Below, one piece after another: positions 1 through 6,945 of a DNA stretch of 43,803 nucleotides (position 1 is the stretch's first letter; every line of letters begins with the position of its first letter). A model generated the notes under the pieces. The model made no database searches. It was given only the letters and a program-made list of their open reading frames with translations, and had not been told where the DNA came from. Location of the stretch: contig JACQWT010000045.1 in the NCBI GenBank assembly GCA_016209145.1, forward strand, positions 1-43,803. Reading direction: 5' to 3'. Origin of the DNA: Deltaproteobacteria bacterium. GTDB taxonomy: Bacteria; Myxococcota_A; Polyangia; Polyangiales; Polyangiaceae. The position numbers and the translations under genes are program-made.

Positions 1-1506
1 GGGATCCGCCGCGCGCCAGGCGAGCGCGGTGAGCTCGCCGGAGCGCTCCAGGTCGCGGATCCAGGCGTGCGGCAGCGCCTGCACGCCTGCCCGTGCCCCG
101 GTCAGGGCGCCCGCGAGCGTGGCGATGCTGTCGCTGTCGCCGGGCGTGTTGGCCCCCTCGAGAATGGCCGCGCGCGGATCGTCGGCGTGGCGGGCGAAGA
201 CGTAGGCGGCCGCGCTGATGGCCTCGTGGGCGGCCCAGCCCCGCAGCCGGTCGAGCGTCACCTCTGGCCCCACCCCGCCGCGCGCCTCGTCCAGGGCGAG
301 CTGGATCATCCTGGCGGTGTCGGGCGAGTGGCGTTCTGCCGCGGCTACCATGGCGCTCACGATCTCCTCCGTGCTCTGCTGCGCGAGCGCGCGCACGATG
401 CCCGCGGCCATGGCCGCGCAGGCGCCCAGGGCGATGGGATCGCGGTGGGTGAGCCGGGAGTGCTCGGCCGCCCATTCGGTCGCGCGCGGCTCGTCGTCCG
501 CGAAGACCAGGCCGAAGGGATAGGCGCGCATCACGGAGCCGCAGCCTCCCGCCTTCTCTCCTCCCGCCTCGCGCCACGGGGAGCCGCGCTCCAGGGCCGC
601 CGCCCCGGCGAGACAGCTCGCGCCCGGTGCCCGGTGGCCGCCCTGCGGCTCGTTCTTCCAGCCCACGAGGGCCGCGCCGACACGTTCCATCGCCGCGTCG
701 AGCTCCTCGCCCCGGTCGCGCGACTCGCACAGCGAGCGCAGCACCACCTCGCCGAGCTGCGTATCGTCGGTGTAGGGAGCGAAGCGGCTGCCGCCCTCGC
801 CCGGCCACCAATGGACGTAGCCGGTCACGCCCGCCGGGCCGTAGCGCTGGCGGATCTGGTCTAGCGACAGGAACTCGGTGGGGTTGCCCATGGCGTCCCC
901 GATCGCGGCACCGAGCACGGCGCCGCGGATCCGGCTCGCGGGGCTCGGCTGGTGCGCGAAGGCGCGGACGAAGGCGCGTTGCACGTCCGTCTCGGGGCAC
1001 TTCTCACTGCGATGCTCGGCGAGCATGACCAGTGCCTCGTCGGCTGTGTAGCCCTGCCAGACGAGCACGCAGCCGGCGACCGTGCCGGAACGGCCAAGCC
1101 CGCCCGCGCAATGGACCACCACGCGCTCGCCCGCGCGGATGCCGGCGTCGATCTTGCCCACGAGCTCGCGCACCGCGGCCTCGTCGCCGGGCGCGCGGCC
1201 GTCGGCGATGGGCAACTCCAGCAGGGCAAAGCCCCGGCCGAGCACCGCCTCCCGGTAGCCGGCGATACCCAAGGCGGCGTACTCGTCCGGCTCGAGCAGG
1301 CTCACGAGCACACTGGCCCGATGGTCCGGGTCGCTCGCCAACCGTTCGAGGTCGGCGCCAAGGTCGCGCTGCCACTCGGTACCAGAAACCGGGGCGCGCT
1401 GCTGCTTCCCCGGGGCGATGGTAAGGCCCATGCGGCCGGAGTAGCGGCTCGGCAGCCAGTCGACGTAGATGGGATCGGTTTCAGAGGTGTGGACGCGCTG
1501 TGCCAT
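1..1506 (-). CDS. Dual-specificity phosphatase / ADP-ribosylglycohydrolase fusion (C-terminus cut by window edge)
   Basis: The frame is open for 502 codons from ATG at 1506 to base 1 with no stop, so the last residues lie outside. Residues about 50-185 form a tyrosine/dual-specificity phosphatase-like domain with the P-loop HCAGGLGRSGT (about 132-142), which matches HCxxGxxRS/T with Cys133 as the expected nucleophile; a candidate general acid lies in LPIADGRAP (98-106). Residues about 193-502 are an ADP-ribosylglycohydrolase (DraG/ARH) domain: GAAIGDAMGNPTEF near 199-212, the metal-binding YTDDT near 245-249, and GDSDSIA near 455-461. The expected product removes ADP-ribose from a target and hydrolyses a phosphate ester. 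The start codon lies 1 bp past the stop of the upstream lipoprotein gene, so the two are probably cotranscribed. Both domain calls are firm; the substrate is unknown. Confidence 0.85.
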   Translation of the reverse strand, partial: MAQRVHTSETDPIYVDWLPSRYSGRMGLTIAPGKQQRAPVSGTEWQRDLGADLERLASDPDHRASVLVSLLEPDEYAALGIAGYREAVLGRGFALLELPIADGRAPGDEAAVRELVGKIDAGIRAGERVVVHCAGGLGRSGTVAGCVLVWQGYTADEALVMLAEHRSEKCPETDVQRAFVRAFAHQPSPASRIRGAVLGAAIGDAMGNPTEFLSLDQIRQRYGPAGVTGYVHWWPGEGGSRFAPYTDDTQLGEVVLRSLCESRDRGEELDAAMERVGAALVGWKNEPQGGHRAPGASCLAGAAALERGSPWREAGGEKAGGCGSVMRAYPFGLVFADDEPRATEWAAEHSRLTHRDPIALGACAAMAAGIVRALAQQSTEEIVSAMVAAAERHSPDTARMIQLALDEARGGVGPEVTLDRLRGWAAHEAISAAAYVFARHADDPRAAILEGANTPGDSDSIATLAGALTGARAGVQALPHAWIRDLERSGELTALAWRAADP

Positions 1507-1507
1507 G

Positions 1508-3334
1508 TCAGAGCTGTTCGGGTGCGGCAAGCTCGGCGTTCTGCACCTGGCAGGGCTCGATCTGCTCGCCGCAGCCGCAACGGTTGCCGCCGAGATCGGC
1601 GAACGTGTAGCTCGCCAGGTCCGTGTTTTGGCCATTGAGGGCAATGGGGTTGCACTCGAAGAAGCTGTCGCCGAGCGTGACGGCGCAGCCGAAATTGGCG
1701 ATGCCGGCGCGCGCGCTCGACTCGATGCGCACGGCCGACAAGAGCGCCTCGGTGTGCCCCGAGGCGCCGGACGCCACGATGCCGTCGCCGAGCAAGCCGT
1801 CCTCGCCCGCGAGCGTGCCGCGCACGATGCTCGCCTCGATCGTGGCCTTGCCCTGCGTCACGCCGACGCCGAAGTAGTGGTTGTGCTCCAGGAGCGACGC
1901 CCGCACGAGGGCCGTGGAATCCTGCACGGTCAGGCCGCCGCCGAGCCGACCCGTGGCCACGTTCGGCTCGGTGTCGGCGATGACGCTGGCATGGACGGTC
2001 AGCTCGGAGTCCTTGGCAAGCTGGACGCCCAGCTCACGGTTGGCGCGCACCACGCAGCCGGTGAGGCTGGCCTTGGTATGCTGCTGCATGCTCACGCCGC
2101 GGCCGAACGCCCCGTCCGACTCCTGCGCGCGTGTCTCGCGCACCACGGTGGCCTCGATTCTCAGATCCGAGCCGTTGGCGCTGATGCCGACCTCGCGGTT
2201 GCGCTCGACCAGCGAGCGGAGCACGGCCACGTCCGCACGCGTCTGGTAGGGCGGCAGGCCCTCGACGGCGATGCCGCGGCCGTGGAGCTTCTTCAGGTCG
2301 GATCGCGTGTCGCGCACGACCACCCGCTCCAGCTCGACCGGCGTGGAGATGATGAAGACGCCGAGCGCGGTCGCGTTCTCGACCAGCACGTCCCGGATCG
2401 CGGCGCTGCTTGGGCCGATGGTGTCCTCTATGTCGATGCCCGTGGAGCTCGTGTCGTGGATCCAGAGCCATTGCGCCTCGACTTTCTTGGAGCCCGAAAG
2501 CCCCAGCCCGACGCTTGCGCCGCGCAGGGCGAGCCCGCGCACCGCGCTGCCCGTGGCCCCGTTCTGGATGTCCACCGCCGCAAATGCCTGGTTCGTGCCC
2601 ACGACCTCCACGAGGGAAGGACAGCGGCCCCAGAGCACGACGGCCTGGCCCTGCACCAGGACGTCCTCGGTGTAGCTCCCGGCCGCAATCGCCACGATGG
2701 CACCGGGCAGGGCGGCGTCCACGCCCTGCTGGATGCTCGTCCAGGGCCGGTCCGACGACCCGTCCGAGTCGCCGCCCGCGTACGCGGCGTCCACGAACTG
2801 GGTGTCCTCCTCGGCGGGCACGTCGCCCCAGCGTCCCGGGGCGCAGGGCATGACTTCGTGGCACGCCTTCTCGCCGGGCAGCGCGAGCTGGCCGGCGGGA
2901 CAGGGCTCGGCGGGCAAGATCGGCGCGCAGCCGCCGCGCCCGTCGGGCTCGAAGCCCTCGGCGCAGGCTCCGTCCGGCACGCCGACCCGCTCGCAGGAGC
3001 CGTCGGCACGCGCCACCTCCAGTGCGGAGCACCCGGCCGGGGTGGCGGTGCTCCCGGCGTCCGGCGCGCCGGGCTCGGGCTCGGGCTCGGCCTCGGTGCA
3101 CCCGCCGAGCAGCAACGTCAGCCCGAGAAGGAGGCCGGCGTGCCGGACGCGTTCACGGATTCTCCCAGCCGGCTCGTCAGGCGGCCGCGAGCGCGCGGCG
3201 GGACTGGCTAGCGGAGCAGCGCTCCGGAGGCCCGGCCCGGAGCGTACTCCTGTACGTGAGGAGCCGGGCCGAGGACGTAAGTCCGTCCCTTCGGGACGGG
3301 GTTGGGGTCCCGACGCGCCCTTCGGGCGAGTCAC
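1508..3334 (-). CDS. Secreted lipoprotein with right-handed parallel beta-helix repeats
   Basis: The clear protein begins with a hydrophobic signal and lipobox (LLLGLTLLLGGC, near 3090-3135), followed by a Glu/Pro-rich linker and a Cys-rich segment. A pectate-lyase/DUF1565-like segment follows (DRPWTSIQQGVDAAL, then IVAIAAGSYTEDVLVQG). The rest is a long series of about 22-residue rungs rich in hydrophobic-polar alternation (for example GIDIEDT, GVFIIST, GISANGS, GVGVTQG), typical of myxobacterial outer-surface beta-helix lipoproteins. The start is uncertain. No ATG, GTG or TTG lies in frame between the lipobox and GTG at 3334, which would leave about 58 unexpected residues before the signal. 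An ATC codon at 3158-3160 preceded by GGGAG is the only well-placed, though noncanonical, alternative. The role is unknown, perhaps surface carbohydrate binding. Confidence 0.72.
   Translation of the reverse strand: MTRPKGASGPQPRPEGTDLRPRPGSSRTGVRSGPGLRSAAPLASPAARSRPPDEPAGRIRERVRHAGLLLGLTLLLGGCTEAEPEPEPGAPDAGSTATPAGCSALEVARADGSCERVGVPDGACAEGFEPDGRGGCAPILPAEPCPAGQLALPGEKACHEVMPCAPGRWGDVPAEEDTQFVDAAYAGGDSDGSSDRPWTSIQQGVDAALPGAIVAIAAGSYTEDVLVQGQAVVLWGRCPSLVEVVGTNQAFAAVDIQNGATGSAVRGLALRGASVGLGLSGSKKVEAQWLWIHDTSSTGIDIEDTIGPSSAAIRDVLVENATALGVFIISTPVELERVVVRDTRSDLKKLHGRGIAVEGLPPYQTRADVAVLRSLVERNREVGISANGSDLRIEATVVRETRAQESDGAFGRGVSMQQHTKASLTGCVVRANRELGVQLAKDSELTVHASVIADTEPNVATGRLGGGLTVQDSTALVRASLLEHNHYFGVGVTQGKATIEASIVRGTLAGEDGLLGDGIVASGASGHTEALLSAVRIESSARAGIANFGCAVTLGDSFFECNPIALNGQNTDLASYTFADLGGNRCGCGEQIEPCQVQNAELAAPEQL
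3289..3303. terminator. Small GC hairpin in the gap between two minus-strand genes
   Basis: CCGTCCC-TTC-GGGACGG forms a perfect 7-bp stem with a short loop. It lies downstream of the minus-strand gene 3532-4059 and before the beta-helix lipoprotein. There is no adjacent T-run, so intrinsic termination is only a guess; it may simply be a stable leader hairpin. Confidence 0.3.
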
Positions 3335-3336
3335 CC

Positions 3337-3529
3337 CTGCCCCGCGATCGCGGCCGACTCGGCGAGCCGTCCTTGCTGGCGCGGAAATGCCGTGAACGGG
3401 TACGGCGTGCCTGGCGGGGTCGTGTACCGGGACTGCCCCGCGATCGCGGCCGACTCGGCGAGCCGTCCTTGCTGGCGCGGAAATGCCGTGAACGGGTACG
3501 GCGTGCCTGGCGGGGTCGTGTACCGGGAC
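3337..3529. repeat. Tandem duplication, two copies of a 96-bp unit
   Basis: The unit starting CTGCCCCGCGATCG at 3337 recurs at 3433 with no difference seen over 96 bp; the match stops at 3529-3530. Each unit holds GGTAC and GTACC about 25 bp apart and a CCGTGAACGGGTAC segment that partly mirrors the sequence just after copy two (GTACCGGGACATTCACGGG). It occupies the gap between the tail-anchored hypothetical and the beta-helix lipoprotein. It could hold the promoter of the lipoprotein, or be a mobile or expanded noncoding repeat. Confidence 0.9.
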
Positions 3530-3531
3530 AT

Positions 3532-4059
3532 TCACGGGCGCGCCAACCAGTAGACCACGACGGCGGCAAGCAGCACCAGCACGAGCAGGGCCCACCAGAG
3601 CGAGCGGCCGGCAGGGTGCGGCTCCGGCCCGGCGGCGAGGTCGTCCTCGATGGGAGCGGGCTCGGTCTCGACCACGATGTGCATGCCCTCCTGGCGGAAG
3701 AACTGCGCAACCAGGTCGAAGAGCGCCTGGTAGCGATCTTCGTGCAGCGGGAACGGGCGCGCGCCGAAGCGCGCCTCGTGCCTCTGTCTCACGCAGCCGA
3801 AGGTACGCAGCCGGCAGGTGTCGTCGCGGTAGTTGACGGCGCCGAAGGTCAGCACGGGGCCTTGGCCTTCCTGCTCGGGCTCGAGCGTCAGGTGCTGCAA
3901 TGCCTGCTTGCCGCCCCCGGTGCTCTCGGTCTGGGGCGCGGCCAGCACCGGGAGGTGGCCGTCCACGGTGATCGTCGCGAAGCGTGAGGCGAAGCGCAAG
4001 GCGAAGTCCTTGCCCTTCTGCGAGTACTGTGTCCGCTCGCCGTCTGCCGCGTCGCTCAT
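3532..4059 (-). CDS. Hypothetical protein with C-terminal membrane anchor
   Basis: The product is 175 residues. Residues about 1-145 are soluble and mixed, with no family I recognise; the segment about 30-95 looks beta-rich (FATITVDGHLPVL, GPVLTFGAVNYRDD). Residues about 152-172 are a single hydrophobic helix (LWWALLVLVLLAAVVVYWLA) followed by Arg-Pro and the stop, so this is probably a tail-anchored inner-membrane protein facing the cytoplasm; no N-terminal signal is present. The start ATG at 4059 is the first in frame. It lies 87 bp downstream of the outer-membrane protein gene on the same strand, and the beta-helix lipoprotein follows across a tandem repeat. Function unknown. Confidence 0.7.
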   Translation of the reverse strand: MSDAADGERTQYSQKGKDFALRFASRFATITVDGHLPVLAAPQTESTGGGKQALQHLTLEPEQEGQGPVLTFGAVNYRDDTCRLRTFGCVRQRHEARFGARPFPLHEDRYQALFDLVAQFFRQEGMHIVVETEPAPIEDDLAAGPEPHPAGRSLWWALLVLVLLAAVVVYWLARP

Positions 4060-4146
4060 GCGCCTGCTGCGCCCCCGGGCGCGTCCCTCGGGGCTTTCAT
4101 AGTCACGCCCGGCCAGGCCGGCAAGCGCGAGAGCGCGAACGCGCGA

Positions 4147-5406
4147 TCAGAACCGATAGCCCGCGCCGAGGGCGAGCACGGGCAGCTTGACGTTGTCCGT
4201 GTACACGGCGTCGAGCTCCCGATCGATGCGCGGCTCGGCGGCGGCCTGGATCGCGGGCTCGCCCGGGATCTCGATCGACGACGACGAGGTCAGCGTCTGC
4301 GTGTAGCCGACGCTGGCGCGCACCACGAGGTGGCGGGCAAGGACCCAGCGCCAGCCGAGCGCCACGTGGAGGTTGTGCAGCTTGGAGCGCAGAGTAACCG
4401 GGCTCTGGAGCTGCTGCAGGGCTTGGGCGGCCTGCTCGTCGTCCACGAGCGAGGCGAGGTCGGCCGGACCGAGCGAGCCGGACAAGGCGAGGTGCGTGTA
4501 CCCGGCCATCACCTCGAAGCCCGCACGCGCAAAGGGGCGCCAGCCGCCGGCGACGCGCACCACGAGAGAGTCGCCGAGCACCTGGCCCACCAGGGCGCCG
4601 GCGCTCGCGTCCGCCCCGCCGATCCCGGTGGCCAGGCCGGCGATGGCCGAGCCGTAGGCCGGCGGCATCCAGCCGATGTCGCCCTGGAGGAGCAGCCTCG
4701 CGGGAAGCTCGATCGTGACCTGCCCGCCCAGCGCGAGCGGAGCCTGTGTGCCGACCGTGAGATCCAGGTGAGGCGGGGCGTCCTCGTCCGCGTCGTTGCC
4801 GCTGGCGCCCTCGGGCGCGTCCGGCCCGGCCCCGGCGGCGGGCGCCCCCGGCCAGGGTTGGGACTGGGGCGCCGGCGGCGGAGTCGGCCAGTAGTAGCCG
4901 GCAGGCGCAGGGGTCTGCGGCCCGTACCAGCGCGCCGTGGTGTAGCCGCCGCCGTAGGCATAGCCGTAGCCGTAGCCATACGCGCTGCCGTAGCTTGCGG
5001 CCGCAACCGGTCCACGGATCGGCTGCGCGCTTCCGGCCATCGCGTACGCGGGCGCGGGGTAGCCGGAAGCTGACGGCTGCGGCCCCGCCCGCCAGGCCCG
5101 CTCGGCGGCGTATCCGCCTGGGGCGCGCTCGCCGGCGGCGGCCTGGCTCGTCCGCGGGCTGCGGTCGGCGGCGGCGTACTCGCCCGAGGCGCGCGGCGCC
5201 GCCGCGCCCGCGCTCATTCGCCAAGTCTGCTCCGCCTCGCGCCGGGCGCCCGCGCCCCACTGCTGGGCTTGCGCCGCCGCGCTTACCGCGAGCAGGCACG
5301 CGCTCAGGCTCGCTGCAACGGCGACCCGGCCGCCGCAGCGCCGTCGCCGGCCCGACCCCCCAGGGGCCGGAAGCGAGGATCCGCAGTTGCTCGTGTTGGC
5401 CGACAT
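4147..5406 (-). CDS. Secreted outer-membrane beta-barrel-like protein with Ala/Pro/Tyr-rich N-terminal region
   Basis: The product is 419 residues from ATG at 5406. It begins with a charged n-region and a hydrophobic segment (VAVAASLSACLLAVSAAAQAQ), a plausible Sec signal cut after AQA. Residues about 45-195 are low complexity, with a Tyr-Gly run (YGSAYGYGYGYAYGGGY) and Pro/Ala stretches. From about residue 205 there are alternating beta-strand segments (HLDLTVGTQAPLALGGQVTIEL, LLLQGDIGW, FEVMAGYTHLAL, HVALGWRWVLARHLVVRASVGY), ending in GAGYRF with the terminal aromatic residue typical of barrels assembled by BamA. An in-frame ATG at 5541 would add 45 residues before the signal and is less likely. 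No specific family is recognised. Confidence 0.75.
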   Translation of the reverse strand: MSANTSNCGSSLPAPGGSGRRRRCGGRVAVAASLSACLLAVSAAAQAQQWGAGARREAEQTWRMSAGAAAPRASGEYAAADRSPRTSQAAAGERAPGGYAAERAWRAGPQPSASGYPAPAYAMAGSAQPIRGPVAAASYGSAYGYGYGYAYGGGYTTARWYGPQTPAPAGYYWPTPPPAPQSQPWPGAPAAGAGPDAPEGASGNDADEDAPPHLDLTVGTQAPLALGGQVTIELPARLLLQGDIGWMPPAYGSAIAGLATGIGGADASAGALVGQVLGDSLVVRVAGGWRPFARAGFEVMAGYTHLALSGSLGPADLASLVDDEQAAQALQQLQSPVTLRSKLHNLHVALGWRWVLARHLVVRASVGYTQTLTSSSSIEIPGEPAIQAAAEPRIDRELDAVYTDNVKLPVLALGAGYRF

Positions 5407-5630
5407 CGTGGTGCGTGCCCGAAGCAGTCCGATGTCGGATGCACTTGCAAGCTCGGTGCCACAGGTGTCGTCGTGCCAAGTCCACGGAAGACCGCGGCCC
5501 AGGCATTCTCGTCGCTGCCAATGTGGCCCAAGGTGTGCCACCGGCGCGAGCCCATCGCCGTTGACAGCTCAGCGGCCCGAGGTGCGGGAGGACGTGGGCC
5601 GCGGAAACGTGCAATGTGAAACAGAGAACA

Positions 5631-5812
5631 GGGAATGTGGAATGACATCCCTGGACTCGCAGAAATGATCGAGGCCGGGCAGGCTCTGGAGCAGCGCGAC
5701 GGCGAACCCCTCCAGGCGCGCCGGGCGAGGTCATCGCCCTTGCGGCCCACCGCTCAACCTTGCCGATCGCTGCTGTTCCGCATTCCACGTTCCCGTTCCA
5801 CATTCCACATTC
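5631..5812. repeat. Distant inverted repeat of GAATGTGGAATG plus direct repeats of CATTCCAC
   Basis: GGGAATGTGGAATG at 5631-5644 is mirrored by CATTCCACATTC at 5801-5812. Within 5781-5812 the motif CATTCCAC or TTCCAC is repeated three times. The arms are 12 bp and about 155 bp apart. Confidence 0.65.
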
Positions 5813-5953
5813 GCCGCGGCGGGCGCCAGGCCATGGCCACGCCGCCGGCGTCTCTTGGCCCGTGCCTCGACCGCAAGGATCTTGGGTGGATAGAGCTGCC
5901 AACGGCGATGCGGCGCGAGCCCTGCGGCCCGGCGCCGGCCCTGTCTCATGTGA

Positions 5954-5979
5954 CTGTCACGTGGGCCCACATGTGACAG
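5954..5979. repeat. Near-perfect palindrome with a 2-nt bulge
   Basis: CTGTCACGTGGG is followed directly by CCCACATGTGACAG. The second half is the reverse complement of the first apart from an extra AT. This could be a cruciform or a dimeric regulator site; no gene start is close enough to assign it. Confidence 0.6.
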
Positions 5980-6061
5980 CGGGGGCGCTTCGGCACCCCG
6001 CCCTGCGTCGCGGCGTCGTGGCCCGGCCCCCGCTCGCTCTTGGCGCGAGCCGGCACGCCGG

Positions 6062-6128
6062 CTAGCACTACTGCCGGAAACTCCGTTTCCGCGCTTCGCG
6101 CGCCGCTAAGCCCGGGCAGTAGTGCTAG
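6062..6128. repeat. Hairpin A: 14-bp perfect inverted repeat CTAGCACTACTGCC
   Basis: CTAGCACTACTGCC (6062-6075) and GGCAGTAGTGCTAG (6115-6128) are exact reverse complements flanking about 39 nt. It is the first of three hairpins in this interval built from the same arm. Confidence 0.85.
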
Positions 6129-6171
6129 TTTTGTCCCCAGGGGTCGGGCTTGCCCCCTCTCGGCTCGCTGC

Positions 6172-6327
6172 GCGAGCCGATTCACCCCCGCGGGCGTCCG
6201 CTCTGCGGCCGCCCTAGCACTACTGCCGTCGGAATCTCCGGCAGTAGTGCGAGCCGATTCACCCCCGCGGGCGTCCGCTCTGCGGCCGCCCTAGCACTAC
6301 TGCCGTCGGAATCTCCGGCAGTAGTGC
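6172..6327. repeat. 77-bp tandem duplication, each copy ending in the CACTACTGCC hairpin
   Basis: The unit beginning GCGAGCCGATTCACC at 6172 repeats at 6249 with no difference seen. Each copy contains GGGCGTCCGCTCTGCGGCC followed by the hairpin arm GCACTACTGCCG, a 10-nt loop TCGGAATCTC and the complement CGGCAGTAGTGC. In copy one the stem is 6217-6228/6239-6250. Confidence 0.9.
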
Positions 6328-6330
6328 TAG
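6291..6330. repeat. Hairpin C: 15-bp perfect stem, 10-nt loop, just upstream of the next start codon
   Basis: CTAGCACTACTGCCG (6291-6305) pairs perfectly with CGGCAGTAGTGCTAG (6316-6330). It ends 10 bp before the ATG at 6341, so it must fall in the leader or promoter of that gene and could affect its translation or bind a regulator. Confidence 0.85.
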
Positions 6331-6340
6331 GCTTGCGGTC

Positions 6341-6826
6341 ATGACGGACTCGCGCCGACGCCGCGGCTCTGGCGCCGCTCCAGCTATGGTCGAGCAGCGC
6401 GACGTGGCGCAAGCCTGCTTGCGCCTGGCGGCGGCGTTCGCGGTGCGCGGCTACTTCCGCTCCGGCCCGGATCGCAAGCTCCACGTCACGACCCACCGCG
6501 GCTACGAGTGCCGGTTGGCGGCCTTCGATGCCGAGGAGTGCGAGCAGATCCTCGCCGATCTCCAGACGGTGGCGGTGACGGCGGGCACTCCCTGGCTCAA
6601 GGGCCCGATGTGGCGTATCCCGGTCTACGGCGAGCAGAACGTCCGGCGCCTCCTCGAGCTGCTCCAGTGGGCCGGCATCGATCCTCGCCGCTCCGCGACG
6701 TCCCGCCTGGCGGTGGGTCAGATCGCCCGGTCGCCCGTCTCCGCGCCCGGCCGCCGCCCGGGGGTGCGGCGGCCAGGGGCGCGGGTGAAGGGCGTCGCGA
6801 AGGGCGCGGGCCGCTTGCGCGGCTAG
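6341..6826 (+). CDS. Hypothetical small protein with basic C-terminal tail
   Basis: The product is 161 residues from ATG at 6341. Residues about 17-120 appear folded and alternate helix and strand: VAQACLRLAAAFAVRGYF, KLHVTTHRGYECRLAAF, AEECEQILADLQTVAVT, MWRIPVYGEQNVRRLLELL. The final 40 residues are Arg/Pro/Gly-rich and strongly basic. No family is recognised with confidence. The strand-then-helix repeat (ECRLAAFDAEECEQILADL, then MWRIPVYGEQNVRRLLELL) loosely resembles a LAGLIDADG-like half, but no catalytic acid is obvious, so this is only a hint of nucleic-acid binding. The gene sits directly behind three identical-arm hairpins, which might be its regulatory site or its substrate. Confidence 0.6.
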   Translation: MTDSRRRRGSGAAPAMVEQRDVAQACLRLAAAFAVRGYFRSGPDRKLHVTTHRGYECRLAAFDAEECEQILADLQTVAVTAGTPWLKGPMWRIPVYGEQNVRRLLELLQWAGIDPRRSATSRLAVGQIARSPVSAPGRRPGVRRPGARVKGVAKGAGRLRG

Positions 6827-6945
6827 CACCTGCGGCGTAGCATCGCTCCTGCACGCGGCCGGCCCGGGCGGGAGCTCGGCACCGCCGCCAGGCGCTGCGT
6901 CGTGCCGCAGATCAGACCAAGGGCGCCGCGGTCGCGCCATTCGCC

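Larger units (their letters stand above)
5407..6340. other. Noncoding, palindrome-rich interval
   Basis: No convincing gene is seen in these roughly 930 bp between a minus-strand and a plus-strand gene, so promoters for both directions probably lie here. The interval holds an inverted pair of ATTCCACATTC-type repeats (5631-5812), a near-perfect palindrome (5954-5979), and three hairpins sharing the arm GCACTACTGCC together with a 77-bp tandem duplication (6062-6330), listed separately. Confidence 0.7.

Noticed and set aside
6172..6330. CRISPR-like array
   Set aside because: The repeat is a two-copy tandem duplication with identical contents, without variable spacers.
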